A stretch of 64,000 bases of DNA from Massospora cicadina (GCA_022478985.1 JAKSZP010005264.1:124001-188000); one strand, 5' to 3'. Shown: positions 22,790 to 33,965, numbered from the stretch's first letter. A program made the numbers and translations. The notes: generated by a model from the letters alone, not told the origin.

Positions 22790-23684
22790 TGTCATGTTCA
22801 CATAACCTGATTAAAGGCACCAACATCAAGGACAAGGCTGGGCGGCAGGAGGTCCAGAAGGTTAAATTTCAGGCCCTTCCTGATCTCAAGCACACCTTAG
22901 ACCAACGCTGGGTACAGGCAAGGTATGCCCAGGTTGGTACAAGTGAGGTACAAAATGCCCAGCCCCTTTTTTTAGCTCTTGAGTTAGAATGAACAAGCTA
23001 TATGTTGAAAAATGATGGCACAATTCAATTAATTGGTGAATGGGGGATTGAGGCCCATTTGATTTACAAAATTTCCAACTCAGGTTGGCCTCAACTCCAA
23101 TCAATTACTCAAGTTCATAATATTTTGAAGTCCACCACCATGTCAGATGGAAGTGTGCGCCTATTGATGTACCTCAGCTTAGAACCACTTTCTCCAACAG
23201 ATGATCCTCTGAGTTTGTTTAACTATGATCCTACAATACCAACCTTCCTCATTGGTTGTCTCTTCTCATAATAAACACCCCGTTCATTTTGCAGTTTATT
23301 TTATGTTGACTTGGGCATACCTGTGTGCTGACCTCTTTGAGGAGGTCTTGCATCATGTTAGCCAAATTTTTAGTTTTTAAAATTACTGAAGCATCAGGTA
23401 CACCGTTGGCATGTCCAGTTTCCCTCCAAACAAGGGCCCCATGCATACTAGCCCCATTCAAAGCTTGGTTATGAAAGGCACTTCAGGCCACAGCCAACCT
23501 TTGCTCTTAGTTTGATCCCTCCCTTTGTGTACTGTGCTAAAAACCCTTGCCCTAGTCGCTGTAGCTCCAGCCCCCTCTGCTGGGCTACCTTTATGTTCAC
23601 ACTGATACATGTTTCCTTTCATTGGTCCTGTGCACCGAGCATGACCATTCAAGAAACTGGAGAGTTATAGATAATTTCCTGACA
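22790..23684 (+). mobile_element. Solo LTR nested in element B RT
   Basis: Starts TGTCATG and ends CCTGACA (TGTCA/TGACA inverted ends) and is 895 bp. CTAGC is duplicated at 22785-22789 and 23685-23689, and removing the insert restores the RT reading order LQLLA-SQFF. An open run on the plus strand from 22801 to 23271 contains a single TGA (22990-22992), and minus-strand frames also exist (23652-23458, 23461-23249). None has a recognisable domain. AATAAA occurs at about 23269-23275. Its LTR family is different from A, C and E. Confidence 0.88.
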
Positions 23685-23947
23685 CTAGCAGAATCTCAGT
23701 TTTTTGCCATAGATCCTATCAGCATATATAAAGAGCAAATTAGCACCAGAAGAAAGAAAAATGCGCGTTGATCACCAGCAAAGGGTTATTTGAGATGACC
23801 CATATGCCCCAGGGGTTTTGTAATTCCCTGCAATCTTTCAGCGGGCAATAGATGGTATGCTCAGAGATTTTAATGTGTCTTGTGCGTTAGTTATCTGTAA
23901 AATGGTACCATATTTTAACGCACTATAATGAACATCTATAGCACTTA
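23685..23947 (+). pseudogene. Element B reverse transcriptase, 3' part
   Basis: SQFFAIDPIS(I)Y, then MPQGFCN-like text near 23800, FQRAIDGMLRDFN near 23835 and NEHL-HL near 23930 show the palm to thumb of RT. The catalytic box is unreadable near 23885-23900. The sequence is cut at 23947 by the LTR of element C. The rest of B (RT end, RNase H, integrase, 3' LTR) was not found after C. Confidence 0.7.
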
Positions 23948-24506
23948 TGTTGGGGATTTAACTACAATGACCGAAATTACTCAAGATTGAGATTTGATAT
24001 CTTGGTCTAATGAGATTGTAAAATCCCCGTCAGAGATATCCAATTCTCAGATAGACCGATGATCAACACTTTGGAGCTATCAACCTCCTATGAAGGATGA
24101 TGCTAAGCTATCTGATGGGGCAAAACATCATACAGTAAGGTAAGTATCATCTAATAAGAATATTATTAGATCTGACCATCACAAGTATGGCATTAATAAT
24201 CAGCAATATCGATCATCTAATAGGAAAGATCTTACCTTAGGTGCAGCCCAAAAAATCAATGAAGAACTACTAAATCTACCCCTATAAATATTCATCATTT
24301 CTAACTAATAAAGTACTTCTATTTTTCCCGCGTAGCTCAATTTAAGTCTATTCATACAGGATTCTGTATTTCTGATTGGAATCAATTATAGCAACAGAAC
24401 CAATATTTTCTTAGCACTTTTGTTTATCTTTGCTAGAGCCATGGACTAATTATTTTGTAGCCTTTGTAGCGCCTGCTTATTGTAATTTCTACTGAAATTC
24501 CAATAC
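23948..24506 (+). repeat. 5' LTR of element C
   Basis: Starts TGTTGGGGATTT and aligns throughout with 30654-31240, sharing 'gatatcttggtctaa', 'ctttggagctatca', 'atctaataagaat', 'gatcttaccttagg' type blocks. Ends ...ATTCCAATAC directly before the primer site. It is A/T-rich; TATAAATATTCATC at about 24284 could be a TATA element. Divergence from the 3' copy is considerable, so C is not recent. Confidence 0.85.
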
Positions 24507-24524
24507 TGGTGCTCCCTGCCAGGT
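24507..24524 (+). promoter_or_regulatory. Primer-binding site of element C
   Basis: TGGTGCTCCCTGCCAGGT immediately follows the LTR. Nine of the first ten bases equal the sites of A and E. Confidence 0.75.
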
Positions 24525-24593
24525 TTGCTTCTTAAGCTACCTGATGAAAACACATTTTTACATCAATGAATACTTCTAGTGAAGGAGCCCCTC

Positions 24594-24885
24594 TTTTTTT
24601 AGCACTAGTGGTGCGAACCCAAAAGGGGAGCCACCACGAATTTTTATTTGTAAATGGGCCAAACTAAGGGATTATTAAAAAATAATTTTTTCCTAATATG
24701 GCAACTCAGCTAACAGCCTAGGAAGCCATATCAGAAGGTGAGGAAGCTTTGGGGAAGCTTTTGTCTGGTGCCCGCTTTAGCTGGAGGACCATGGCAGACA
24801 GCATTAGGGTGGTAGCATCAGTGACATGGGGCATAATGAGGTATAGTTGTGGATTTTCTTCGTTTATGAGGCCAGCGGTATCCAT
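24594..24885 (-). mobile_element. Short A-tailed retroposon, antisense in element C leader
   Basis: On the minus strand this 292-bp unit encodes GLINEENPQLYLIMPHV then TDATTLMLSAMV and ends SPSDMAS-stop, followed by a 3' UTR with AATAAA and a terminal hairpin (GTGGTG...CACCAC) and an A7 tail (T-run at 24594-24600). Flanking repeats gtgaaggagcccctc (24579-24593) and gtgaaggaagtccct (24886-24900) look like a 15-bp target duplication with later changes. The copy at 60834-61121 has the same 5' boundary. Confidence 0.8.
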
Positions 24886-24911
24886 GTGAAGGAAGTCCCT
24901 TATCAGAGTCT

Positions 24912-26920
24912 TTGAGGAGTATTACTCAATGGATACATACCAACAAGCAGAAGATGCCTTTTGCTAATATCAGTGATCTTCTTTTTCAAGCGTCTATAAA
25001 TTTGACCATTGAGGGCCCTGACCATTCCAGCTATCAATTTCAACCTTTATATGTGTATGAAACAGTTAAAGGTTCAATAATGGGGCTATTCATCCAGGTG
25101 CGCGTCCAACTGAGAACAAGCCTCTATGGTTTCCTCTAACATGATGGAATTATATAACAGAGCTGTCTTACAGAATATAAAATTTGGTTTGGCCAGAATG
25201 GAGCAGTATCTCAGGAAGTACGTGGATTCTGACGTTCATAACTTACTTTTAGATTTTTGGGATTACATCATCCTGAGATTTAACGCCAGCTGATTATGGC
25301 TCAACAGTTTCATTCTCAGCTATCCTCTTTCTATGAAGCCGCTTCTAACTTCAGTTGTAATAATTGGGAAGCCATTGTCAACAATAGGAGAGAAATTAAT
25401 GAACTTCACAACCAACTTGTTAGATCAACAATGTAGTTGTGAGTTATTTATGCTAAGAAGTATTTCAACAGGTTACTGAAGCTGCTAAACCTATCCAACA
25501 ACGAATAACCACCCTTAAGATGAGTTTACAATTTGACTGGAACAATTACAGAACCAATATGAGGATCACTTTGCTGAACTAGAAAGCTACCTCAACAACT
25601 TGTACAAGTCATGGATAATAATCATGAAGGTAGACCCGGTCCTATAGGTCCTCTTGGACCTCCAAGACCTCTTAGTTCTCCCTCTGTGACACCTGGACCT
25701 AATGGTAAACGTGGTCCACAGGGACCTGCTGGTCAATGGGGCCCCTCTGGGCCTGTAGGTCGTGAAGGTTCTCAAGGGCCCCCAGGTCCCCCAGGTCTCA
25801 CCAGCCCTACAATTTCATTTTCTAACTATGAAGCTATGAAATAATTGTAACAAGGGTTTGAGCTTTATAAACCAAATATGAGCCATAACTCAGGGATATT
25901 TCTTATCTTTGGAAGGCTACCTGACTAACCTGGACTATTTGCTAACTAATTTATTGAAAGGCGTTGAAAATGCTCATTGTCTATGTGACACTAATCAGTC
26001 CACTCAAGAAACTCAGATTGCATTTTAACCACCTCCATTGATCACTTAATGCTAAATATGGAGTACTTGAGAATAAGCATGAGGAAGTGCTCTCAGCGAT
26101 TTCTATTTTAAATCAATCTTCTTCAAATGACCACATTACTCAATGGATCCAAAACTTACAGGATGATCTTAACAATTTTCGTCACAAGTTGACTGGGATC
26201 CTATTCAAGTCCATATCTCTGAGTCTGAACCCTCCAAAACTGAATCTGTACTAGTACCAGGCGTTCACGTATTAAGCAGTGAAACCAACTCTTTTAAACC
26301 TACCTTTAAAGATAAGTATGACCCCGGTGAAGGTAGTATTCACTCTTTTCTAATTGTGTATGAGTAAGCATTGGAAGGAGCGTCTGATTCTCAAAAAGTT
26401 CAGCATATTTTCTGTTTAAGTCTATTTTCCCAAGAAATCATGGTCCCTTATCTTAAGGTTTGTAATACTTGGGTTCAAGTGAAAACTGCCTTTATTAAGG
26501 AATTTGGAAGTGATCAAATTCTGTCTAATCAAAAGCAAGCCTTTATGAGCATCCAAGTTAATAGAGGAGAGTTGATTTAAGAATTTTCTAAGAGATTTTA
26601 TCATGATGCCCAGACTCTTGCTACTTGTATTATTACTTTATATTATGTCACTTATGGTGTAATGAGTGCTTTTGCTTCTCATACTCAGTTGTTACTTCAT
26701 TTAAAGTAACTTAAAGGTAATTTCCAGTCTATACTCGACATAAAAAAGGCATTGATGGAGATCCCTAACGGCGTGGTGCACCCATCATCAGCTAATAACC
26801 CTCGCTTCTATGTTCATGCAGTGCCTCATAGACCCAAACTTAAACCTAATAGTATCCTTGCATTTATTGCGGACTAGTTGGGCATATGGAACAACAATGT
26901 TGGAAGAAACAAGCTAACGA
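24912..26920 (+). pseudogene. gag: Element C gag with collagen-like tract and zinc knuckle (broken)
   Basis: Domain order on the plus strand: N-terminal segment (24912-25137); helical segment with NNRREINELHNQL (about 25381); collagen-like Gly-X-Y tract in the open frame 25611-25844 (about fifteen triplets, interrupted by a ten-residue [10 protein letters not shown] segment); second helical segment (about 26040-26200); capsid with FKDKYDPGEGSIHSFLIVYE, EGASDSQKVQHIF and VKTAFIKEFGSDQILSNQKQ (26310-26720); and a zinc knuckle at 26859-26900. Three or more stops or frameshifts break it. The Gly-X-Y tract is not part of normal Ty3 Gag. Confidence 0.82.
26859..26900 (+). other. Gag zinc knuckle of element C (CX2CX4HX4C)
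   Basis: In the third frame the bases encode CIYCGLVGHMEQQC, a perfect CCHC nucleic-acid-binding knuckle with no stop. It marks the nucleocapsid end of Gag and is followed by basic residues (KKQANESKKR). The overlapping open frame from 26878 is a shadow. Confidence 0.88.
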
Positions 26921-27179
26921 GTCAAAAAAAGAGGAGTAAGCATAGGGCGAGAGGTTTCCTGGGATTACTTACCTCTTGTGCCTCATCTCAAATTTCTAAT
27001 ACTCCTAAAGACTGTTATGTGATATCTGCTCCAGTTTCACTTGATATCCTTGATAAATTAGTCAAAAAAGATACTTTTTATCTTACGTTTCAGTTTCTGT
27101 TTCTGTTTCATCTTCTACTTCAATTTGACCAATTAGTCCTTCTGTATTTCACACCCGCATTTTGGTACTGATGTGATTT

Positions 27180-27500
27180 AGGTGGAAGTCATAGTACACA
27201 AAGTAAACTTTTAGCCATTATTGATATGGGATCTCCCATAAATGTGATATCGCCTCAGCTTATGAAAAAATTAAATTTGCGCTAGATATGAGCTACTCTC
27301 AAGACTATGGAACTGCTCGCCCTTCACATACTAAATCCATAGGAGCTTGTTATTCCCTTCCAATGCTCTTTGGAAAATTGGTTATTTCAGTCCCTGCAGT
27401 AGCGTTGGACAATAACTGATTTGAATTGCTTTTTGGACCAAATTCCTTATTAATTTTGATGTGATAATTAGTCATAAGGACTATTATCTTTCTTTAATTG
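27180..27500 (+). pseudogene. Element C protease
   Basis: LLAIIDMGSPINVISPQLMKK (about 27208-27270) is the active-site segment: Asp kept, Thr replaced by Met, then Gly-Ser-Pro. A stop follows LNLR. In other frames SQDYGTARPSHTKSIGA and a later FELLFGPNSL segment (where the I(L/I)G motif would be) continue the domain. Confidence 0.75.
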
Positions 27501-28049
27501 GATTTTAAGTACCTTTAATTCTAAAATATATCTCAAATGACAAGGGTAAACTTAAGCAGCGTGTTTGTCTATTGTAATATCCTAACTCCATCTCTCATCT
27601 TAATACAGAATTTTGGGGCCTAAAACTATTCTTCCTCCTTCATCAGTTTATGCTTTAGAAGAGATGCCTTTTTACTCTATCAAATTGATTACTATAAATC
27701 CTAAAACTTAAGTTATAATTGATACCAGAGTGCAAGTATTAGTGCCAGCTGATCATTTATCAGAGATCTCAGGTAACATTAACCCCTCCCATCTGGAGGC
27801 CTTACCCTGTCCTGGTATCCTTGATCCCGCATATAATGAAACTGTTCTAGTTTTTTAGCTAATCTCACCTCTCAACATATGTAATTAAATCAGAAAAACA
27901 ATATCACTTATGTGCGATCTACACTGTAAATGAATTCTTATCTATCACTGGATGTGTGGAGATACGTAATTTTGGGTTAGATGACCCAACTATCATTTCT
28001 AGAGTCGAAGTTAAATATGGAGATTAACTTACTCTGGAACAACAACAAG

Positions 28050-28960
28050 CAGCAGTGGCTTGAATTAAAGAATATATGGATATATTCTCTAATGGCTCCA
28101 GAGATTTTGGGTTATTGGAAAATGTGCAGCATCAGGTAAAAACAGGTGATACCCCTATTCAAGTTTAAATTATCAAAAAATCTAAAGTTGAGGTGGTTCA
28201 AGTTTTGGTGTAATTTAAACAGCTCCTTGAAGCTAGACTATTAACTATTCACAAAGTCCATGGGCTTCTCCTCTACTTCTTATGCAAAAAAGGATGGAGG
28301 TCATATAGTGGTTTTGGATTATTGTCGTCTTAATGCTGTTACTATAAAAGATTTGTATCCATTACTCAAATTGATGATTCATTAAGACTACTGTCTGGAT
28401 CACAGTTCTTTTTGGACATGTTCCTTATTAGTGGATATTGGCAAATTGACCTGGCTCCGGAATATCTTCAAAAAAGCACTTTAATTTCCAGTGAGTGGTT
28501 ATTTGAACCTACTCATATGCCACAGGGGCTTTTTAATGCCCATGCTACTTTTCAACGGGCCATGGATGGCTTAATTGGTGATTTGAAACTTTCCTGTGTT
28601 CTAGTTTATTTAGATGATGTTACTGTTTTTCTTGTACTTTCAACGAGCATATAGCCCATTTGAAGGAAGTATTTGTCAGAATGCACCGAGCTTCTCTAAA
28701 GCTAAAGCCAGCTAAGTGCGCATTTTTAAAACCAATATATAATTCTTAGGCCATAAGGTTAATCGCAAAGGGATATTACCCTTGTCTAACAAGATTCAAG
28801 CTATTACAGACATGCCTGTTCCTAAGAGCTTACATGGTATTCAAGTCTTTTTAAGGATGGTTGGTTATTACCAACAATTTATCCCCTATTTTGATGAAAT
28901 TGCTGAACCTTTAGTTTATTTGATTCATAAAGAAGTTCTTTTCTTATAGGAAGAGTCACA
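28050..28960 (+). pseudogene. Element C reverse transcriptase (broken)
   Basis: The linker (about 28060) is followed by fingers motifs in two frames and then the open frame 28412-28654: MFLISGYWQIDLAPEYLQKS, MPQGLFNAHATFQRAMDGLI, and the catalytic box VYLDDVTVF with Tyr-Leu-Asp-Asp intact at 28607-28618. The thumb (KLKPAKCAF, GHKVNRKGI) continues to about 28960 after frameshifts. It is the best preserved palm of its lineage in this window. Confidence 0.87.
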
Positions 28961-29580
28961 ACAGCAAGCATTTGAGTTTTTATGTCAAGCTTTAATCAGT
29001 GCCCCAATTTTAGCTCATTCCAATTTTTCAAAACATTTTCTCTTATTTACTGATGCCTTGATGTAGCTATTGGGGCTATTATGGCTAGCACGACTCCAAC
29101 CTGGTAGATCATCCTATCACTTTTTATAGTAAAACCCTTTCCAAAGCAGAACGCAACTATATCATTACTGAGAGGTAGTGCCTCGTGGTCCTATCAGCCA
29201 TAAAGCATTTTTGTCCCTATCTTTATGATAAACTTTTTACTATCATCATGGGTCATACATCCTTATAATGGTTGCAACAAATGAAAGATACTGATGGACA
29301 CTTAGTTAGATGGGCTCTTAAGCTTCATAATTATGATTTTTCAATTCAACATCGTGCTGGAGATATACACCAAAATGCTGATGAACTCTCGCAGGTACCT
29401 ATACTAACCCTATTCACCGCTGAAGAGGATCGCATCTTTAACCTAATTGGCAGACCTAACTTATGGTATCATGAATTTAAGGATGTTATAACAAAGTTAC
29501 AATCTTCAACTGAGGATACTCAAATTAAAGTGAGATCTCTTTACAAGAAGTTGGGATTTAAGTGGTTACCTTTTATTTAG
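28960..29580 (+). pseudogene. Element C RNase H (broken)
   Basis: EESQQQAFEFLCQALISAPIL leads to FLLFTDA at about 29040, where one base is lost and the frame changes. YSKTLSKAERNYIITE and SLYDKLFTIIMGHTSL follow with a stop. The open frame 29272-29580 closes the domain: MKDTDGHLVRWALKLHNYDF, IQHRAGDIHQNADELSQVPI. The TDH motif reads MGH here, so one catalytic Asp is lost. Confidence 0.85.
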
Positions 29581-29589
29581 ACTTCAGTT

Positions 29590-30653
29590 AGGACCAACAC
29601 CATCATGGAGACTTATCAAACCGTGGGACATGGAGCTGTCACTAAGACCTTACTGGGGTTGAAAGATCGATATTATTGGGATAATACACTAGAAATGGTG
29701 CATAATGTGTTAAAAACGTGTCTTATTTCCCAAAAACAACATAGTGGGAATCTGATATATCAACATAAAATTGTGGGACCCTTAGAAAAACTTTCTTCAT
29801 TATGAGTATTGGTGTAGTTGGTCCCCTCCCACTGCTACTTATGGACATCAAGATATCATATTATCTATTGACCATTTTACCAAAGGATATGAGGTTGTTT
29901 CTGTTTCCACTGTCACTGCTAAGTCTAAAGCGTCTTTCCTCTTCAAACAAGTTTTTACCCATCATGGTAGCCCAAAAGTACTATTATCTGATAATGGAAC
30001 CAATTTCGTTTCACAAATAGTATCTGAGATCACTAAATTGATGGGTATATATCAATCGTTTACAGCTCCTTATAATCCTTCCACTAAAGGTGCAGTTGAA
30101 CGAGCTAATGGTACCCTTGAAGCCATTCTTCAGAAAATGGCCTCAAACAATCCTAGTAAATGGAATCTTTACTTACTCAGTCCAATGTTAACCTACCAGG
30201 TTATCTATTATCGTATAATTGGAATTAATCCCATCAAGGCTCTTTGCGGTTGGGATCCTATTTTACCCTCAAGTGTTTAGCCTATAATTGATACTGCTAC
30301 TCCTCAAACTAATGAATTAGCTATGAGAAGGTTAGCGGATGAAATTATCAGGATGCAAGCCCTAGCTTTGAGCTCTCTTTATACAACAACTTCAAAAGAA
30401 GAAACTAATATAAATGCTAACAGGTTTACCTTACCTGAGTATCAATTATGAGATTTTGTACACTTTTATCATCATAGATCTGGAGGATGAATACATAATC
30501 TTGATACATTATGGTTTGGTCCCTGTTTGTATTATGTAACACTGGGGTATTAAATACTCCATTTCAGCTGTTGACTTTGGGGCTGTTATTAATAGAGTTC
30601 ATAGAAGATTTTCTCATAAGTACGTGCCCATTAAGCAAGATCTTGAGGGTCAT
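29590..30653 (+). pseudogene. Element C integrase (nearly complete, broken)
   Basis: Zinc domain at 29605-29805 (GHGAVTKTLLGLKDRYYW ... CLISQKQ; the last Cys is Ser). Catalytic core: first Asp in DIILSIDHFTKGYE (about 29850), second in LLSDNGTNFVSQ (about 29985), Glu in STKGAVERANGTL (about 30090), a normal spacing. The C-terminal module near 30490 has LDTLWFGPCLYYV, the GPY/F motif. Frames shift between the pieces. No chromodomain is seen before the LTR. Confidence 0.87.
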
Positions 30654-31240
30654 TGTTGGAATTTCACTTGAGATGACAAATTCTGATCAAGTTTGAGGAT
30701 CAATATCTTAGTCTAAGATTATTAAAAATTGTTGGAGATATATGATTCTAATCTAGACTGACAATTGACCCTTTGGAGTTATCAGCCTTATCTGACTGAA
30801 GGGGCTAAGAATTCCAAAGAGGCTAAGCATTCTAAAAAGACTAAACATTATAAAGGGGCTGAGCCCTTGATAAGAAAGTCAATCCCATCTAATAAGAATC
30901 TTATCATTTCTGGCAATCATAAATATATTAGTAATGGTCAGCAATATCAGTCCTCTATAATAAAAGATCTTACCTTGGTTAAAGCACAAAGATCCTTATA
31001 AAGACCTAATAAAATCACTTTATAAATTTCTCTAAACTTTAACTAATGAAGACACCACTTATTTTGTCTCATGAAGATATTTTGGTTCAATATAAAAGAG
31101 AATTATTGTTCCAATTGTATTAATGTTACAACAAAACTAACAATTTCATTGCCTTAGTTTTATTTGTTAAAGCCACAAAATAATAATTTCTTAGCCTTTG
31201 TTGTGCCGCATGTTTAAATTTCTTATAAAATTATGATACA
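30654..31240 (+). repeat. 3' LTR of element C
   Basis: Starts TGTTGGAATTTCAC after a G-rich tract (TTGAGGGTCA) and ends ...TTATGATACA, 587 bp, pairing with 23948-24506. Internally it carries three 'aagngg/aaagactaa' style short repeats (30800-30870). The very next bases (31242 on) begin the LTR of element E, with no recognisable remainder of B between. Confidence 0.85.
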
Positions 31241-31241
31241 G

Positions 31242-31663
31242 TGGGAGCACAACAATAAAGAAGTTGGCATAGGAAGATGGCCGCTGCTTATCCTTTATAA
31301 TGGATGAGAAGTGAAGATCCTGATTAAGGAAAAAACAGATACTTTCTCTGCCCCAAGGCTCCCAAACAACTCATCAATATTAAAGTATTTTAACCTGATA
31401 AAGTTAGTTTCAAATTATCTACTATATTCTTAATTAGCATATATTTTAGTCTCCTTATGTATTCACATCAATAGCATTAGTATCCTGAACCAGGTTAGTT
31501 GCCAATAAATGGACCATGCTGCCATAAAAATGCTTTGCCACTGTCTTACTGAAATCATTCCATCATTTTGAGCTATTCTTAAGTAAGATAGAATAATCTA
31601 ACAAAACATCACTGAGCAACCAATAAATCAACTATTTGGCTCCACTATAACATGAAGGTAATA
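31242..31663 (+). repeat. 3' LTR of element E
   Basis: 422 bp matching the 5' LTR at 13801-14220. TGGGAGCACAACAAT start; AAGGCTCCCAAAC near 31345; ends ...CATGAAGGTAATA. It lies in the same orientation as the 5' copy, on the far side of B and C, as expected for an outer element. No clear target duplication. Confidence 0.75.
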
Positions 31664-31995
31664 TGTGCAGCAGGAGGAAATGGTTTTCCAAAAGTGATCT
31701 CATACATCAGGGGCTCTATGGGACCTAACACTTTCTTTATAGAATATTGACTTATTCAGAAAACTGTACCCTTTGCCTAGTGGTTCACTGTTTTTTGCAC
31801 ATGGAAGCTTAAACTTGAGTTACTAAAACAGAAATTAGTTGTTTAAGATGCTTTCTATATAGTGTGACAACATGCTTTATAAAAAATAAAAAATGAAGCT
31901 TAACTATATATATGCAACCTTTACACATATATAGTACTAATCACACTTGGGCTTTGTGGGCCTCAACCAAAGTAGGATCAATTACTAAAGTATAA
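31664..31995. other. Unassigned AT-rich sequence
   Basis: No open frame over 60 codons, no repeat shared with the rest of the window that I could find. Confidence 0.4.
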
Positions 31996-32400
31996 GGGTG
32001 GTCTGAAAAGTTCTCAGCCTAAAAATAAAAGCTAAACTTTATTTTTTCAAAGTGGTTATTAATTAAGATACTTTACCCCTTAAGGCTACTATATATGTTC
32101 TATAGATGCTTTTATGCCATTATTATTTCTCTGTAGTGTCTCATTGGAAGAACTGCAAAAAATCCTGTGCAGTTTAACCACCACTTTATTAGAGGGAAAT
32201 TACACTCCTGAGAGAGAGTGCTTGAGGTTCAAAAAAGGATAAAATCAGAGGGATCAAGATCTAGAGAATAGGGTGGGCTTGAGCAATTTATATTACTGCT
32301 CTCTCAATTTTCCCATTGCAAAACACTTTTGTGGGGGTGCTTAAAGTAACATAAGAAAGATTTCTTCTATGCTAATCTAGATCTTTTCTAACGAATTCAT
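31996..32400 (-). mobile_element. mariner element, 3' part with transposase C-terminus
   Basis: The terminal repeat GGGTGGTCTGAAAAGTTCTC (31996 on) is a classic mariner end. Just inside, the minus strand (about 32290-32110) encodes SSPPYSLDLDPSDFILFLNL, the conserved YSPDLAPSDF block around the third catalytic Asp of the DD34D mariner transposase, followed by a basic, decayed tail (NKVVVKLHR). Upstream coding beyond about 32350 was not recognised. A diverged candidate for the opposite terminal repeat lies at 35264-35285, 3.3 kb away. Confidence 0.8.
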
Positions 32401-32796
32401 ATGTCCAATTATGCTATATTATAAATAGTTTTCTTTGATATTGTTCTACTGTTTTTAGGTATTTAATTAACAAAATACTTTAAACATAATAAAATACCAA
32501 CCACATAACTTTTCAGCTAAATGGGACTTAATTTTTTATGAACATCTAGTTTCAAACCACTGTTTAATTACTGTTTAGATTCTAATGTTAAATGCTGATT
32601 CCACATTTTGTTCACAATAAAAACAGACGCACAAAATAAATCTAATTTATATAAAAATTCCTAATCACTTTTATAGGTTTTTATAAGATGCGCTTTTGAT
32701 CTTCAGTGAGCATGTGCACAGCCCATCTTAAGCTGAGGATTTTCATATGATATTATTCATGCAAACCACCTTAAACGTTCTTATGAAATGCCCAAA
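32401..32796. other. AT-rich sequence, no gene seen
   Basis: Could be decayed mariner interior by position, but no transposase motif (such as the first two catalytic Asp regions) is legible on either strand. Confidence 0.35.
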
Positions 32797-32801
32797 ATTT
32801 C

Positions 32802-33471
32802 TGTCAGACAATTAAAAGTCTGATGTATTGAAAAGCGTGGTTTGGAGGTGAACAATGAAAACATTGGCCAAAAGGCCCTGGTCAATTCTTGGTGGAACCC
32901 CATGAATTGGGGTAACCATTCTAATAATAAAACATGGGCAAATTAAACTAGTTTTGGAAGCCAAGTTGCTCTGAATTGTCAGCTGAATCTGAGGATTTCT
33001 TCTTAGGTCTCTTTCCTTCATAAACCATGGCTAATACTACCAACGCTGTGGAGACTGGCCCATATTATAGGGTTGGAGGGGGCCTCACCAGGTGCAAATA
33101 TTTTATAAACAAATGATTGAGTAAAACACATTAAAACCTTACCTCATAGGTCGATAATACTTATTAATGATTAACCATTTCATAAATGCAAGGTAAGTCT
33201 CAACCAATATGATAGGTCAAAACTCTATATTTCCTAATTCAGATTTTACTAAGCAATCCAAACTTTGAGCCTTGACATCTTAAATGCTCATTATTGTTTT
33301 ATTAAGGGGTTCATTTCTTATATCTCACAGCCTTAATAAAACTATAAAAAATACAACTCTCTAGTTTTAGTTTCCTACTTAATTTTATTATTATTAGTGG
33401 TTTAATCCCTCATTTGCTGGAATTTAGGCCTAATTAGCACCACTGAGCGAAAAAAAACCTAAAATCCAACA
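32802..33471 (+). mobile_element. Solo LTR of element A family
   Basis: Begins TGTCAGACAATTAAAAGTCT and ends AAAATCCAACA. Blocks shared with the element A 3' LTR include 'caattcttggtggaaccc', 'acattaaaacctta/aaatcattacctca' and 'ttattattattagtggt'. ATTTC precedes it (32797-32801) and ATTTC overlaps its last base (33471-33475), consistent with a 5-bp duplication after loss of one A. No internal region is present. The minus-strand frame inside it is a shadow. Confidence 0.82.
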
Positions 33472-33779
33472 TTTCAGCAACCTCACGCACATTAATCTGT
33501 CAGTCATCTAAAACTAAGCTGTGTATAGATTGATTATTTTGTGATGTTGATGCAATTTTTGGCCACCCTCATGTAATTAAATTCAAGTTTGATACTGCCA
33601 CATTTAAATTTGGCTTCCCATTTAACAAACATTCAAAAATAAAGATACCAGATCCCCATAACTTTAATGAACTTCTAATGAGTTATACATAAAAAAATCT
33701 CTAAAAAAGTTTCCTGTTGCTAAAAAATATTTATTTTTATTCATTTTATAAAATACACACAATTATGCTACTTAAATAG
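33472..33779. other. AT-rich sequence, no gene seen
   Basis: No recognisable code or repeat. Confidence 0.35.
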
Positions 33780-33965
33780 CTTTGTATATACCATTTTTCC
33801 TTTGATTTCAACAGTTTGCATTTCAATTAAAACATTTTGAATTTTTATATAAACATTATATATTTCAATTTCAATATTAAACTTCACTTTCAATATTTTA
33901 CATTTCAACTCCAATGCTTTATATTTAAAATTCAATATTTTATAATTCAATTTTAATCTTTTTAG
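33780..33965 (-). repeat. Degenerate AT minisatellite
   Basis: Roughly 20-bp units of the type ATTTCAAT(N)xAACATTTTGA recur about eight times. The uninterrupted minus-strand frame of 60 codons is a by-product of the repeat (Ile/Lys/Val periodicity). A similar array in the opposite orientation lies at 35030-35155. Confidence 0.5.

Noticed and set aside
25587..25775. Arg/Ser/Thr-rich antisense ORF
   Set aside because: Complement of the Gly-X-Y tract; its composition follows from GGN-CCN codons read backwards.
33768..33950. 60-codon ORF with Ile/Lys periodicity
   Set aside because: Produced by the 20-bp AT minisatellite, not by a gene.
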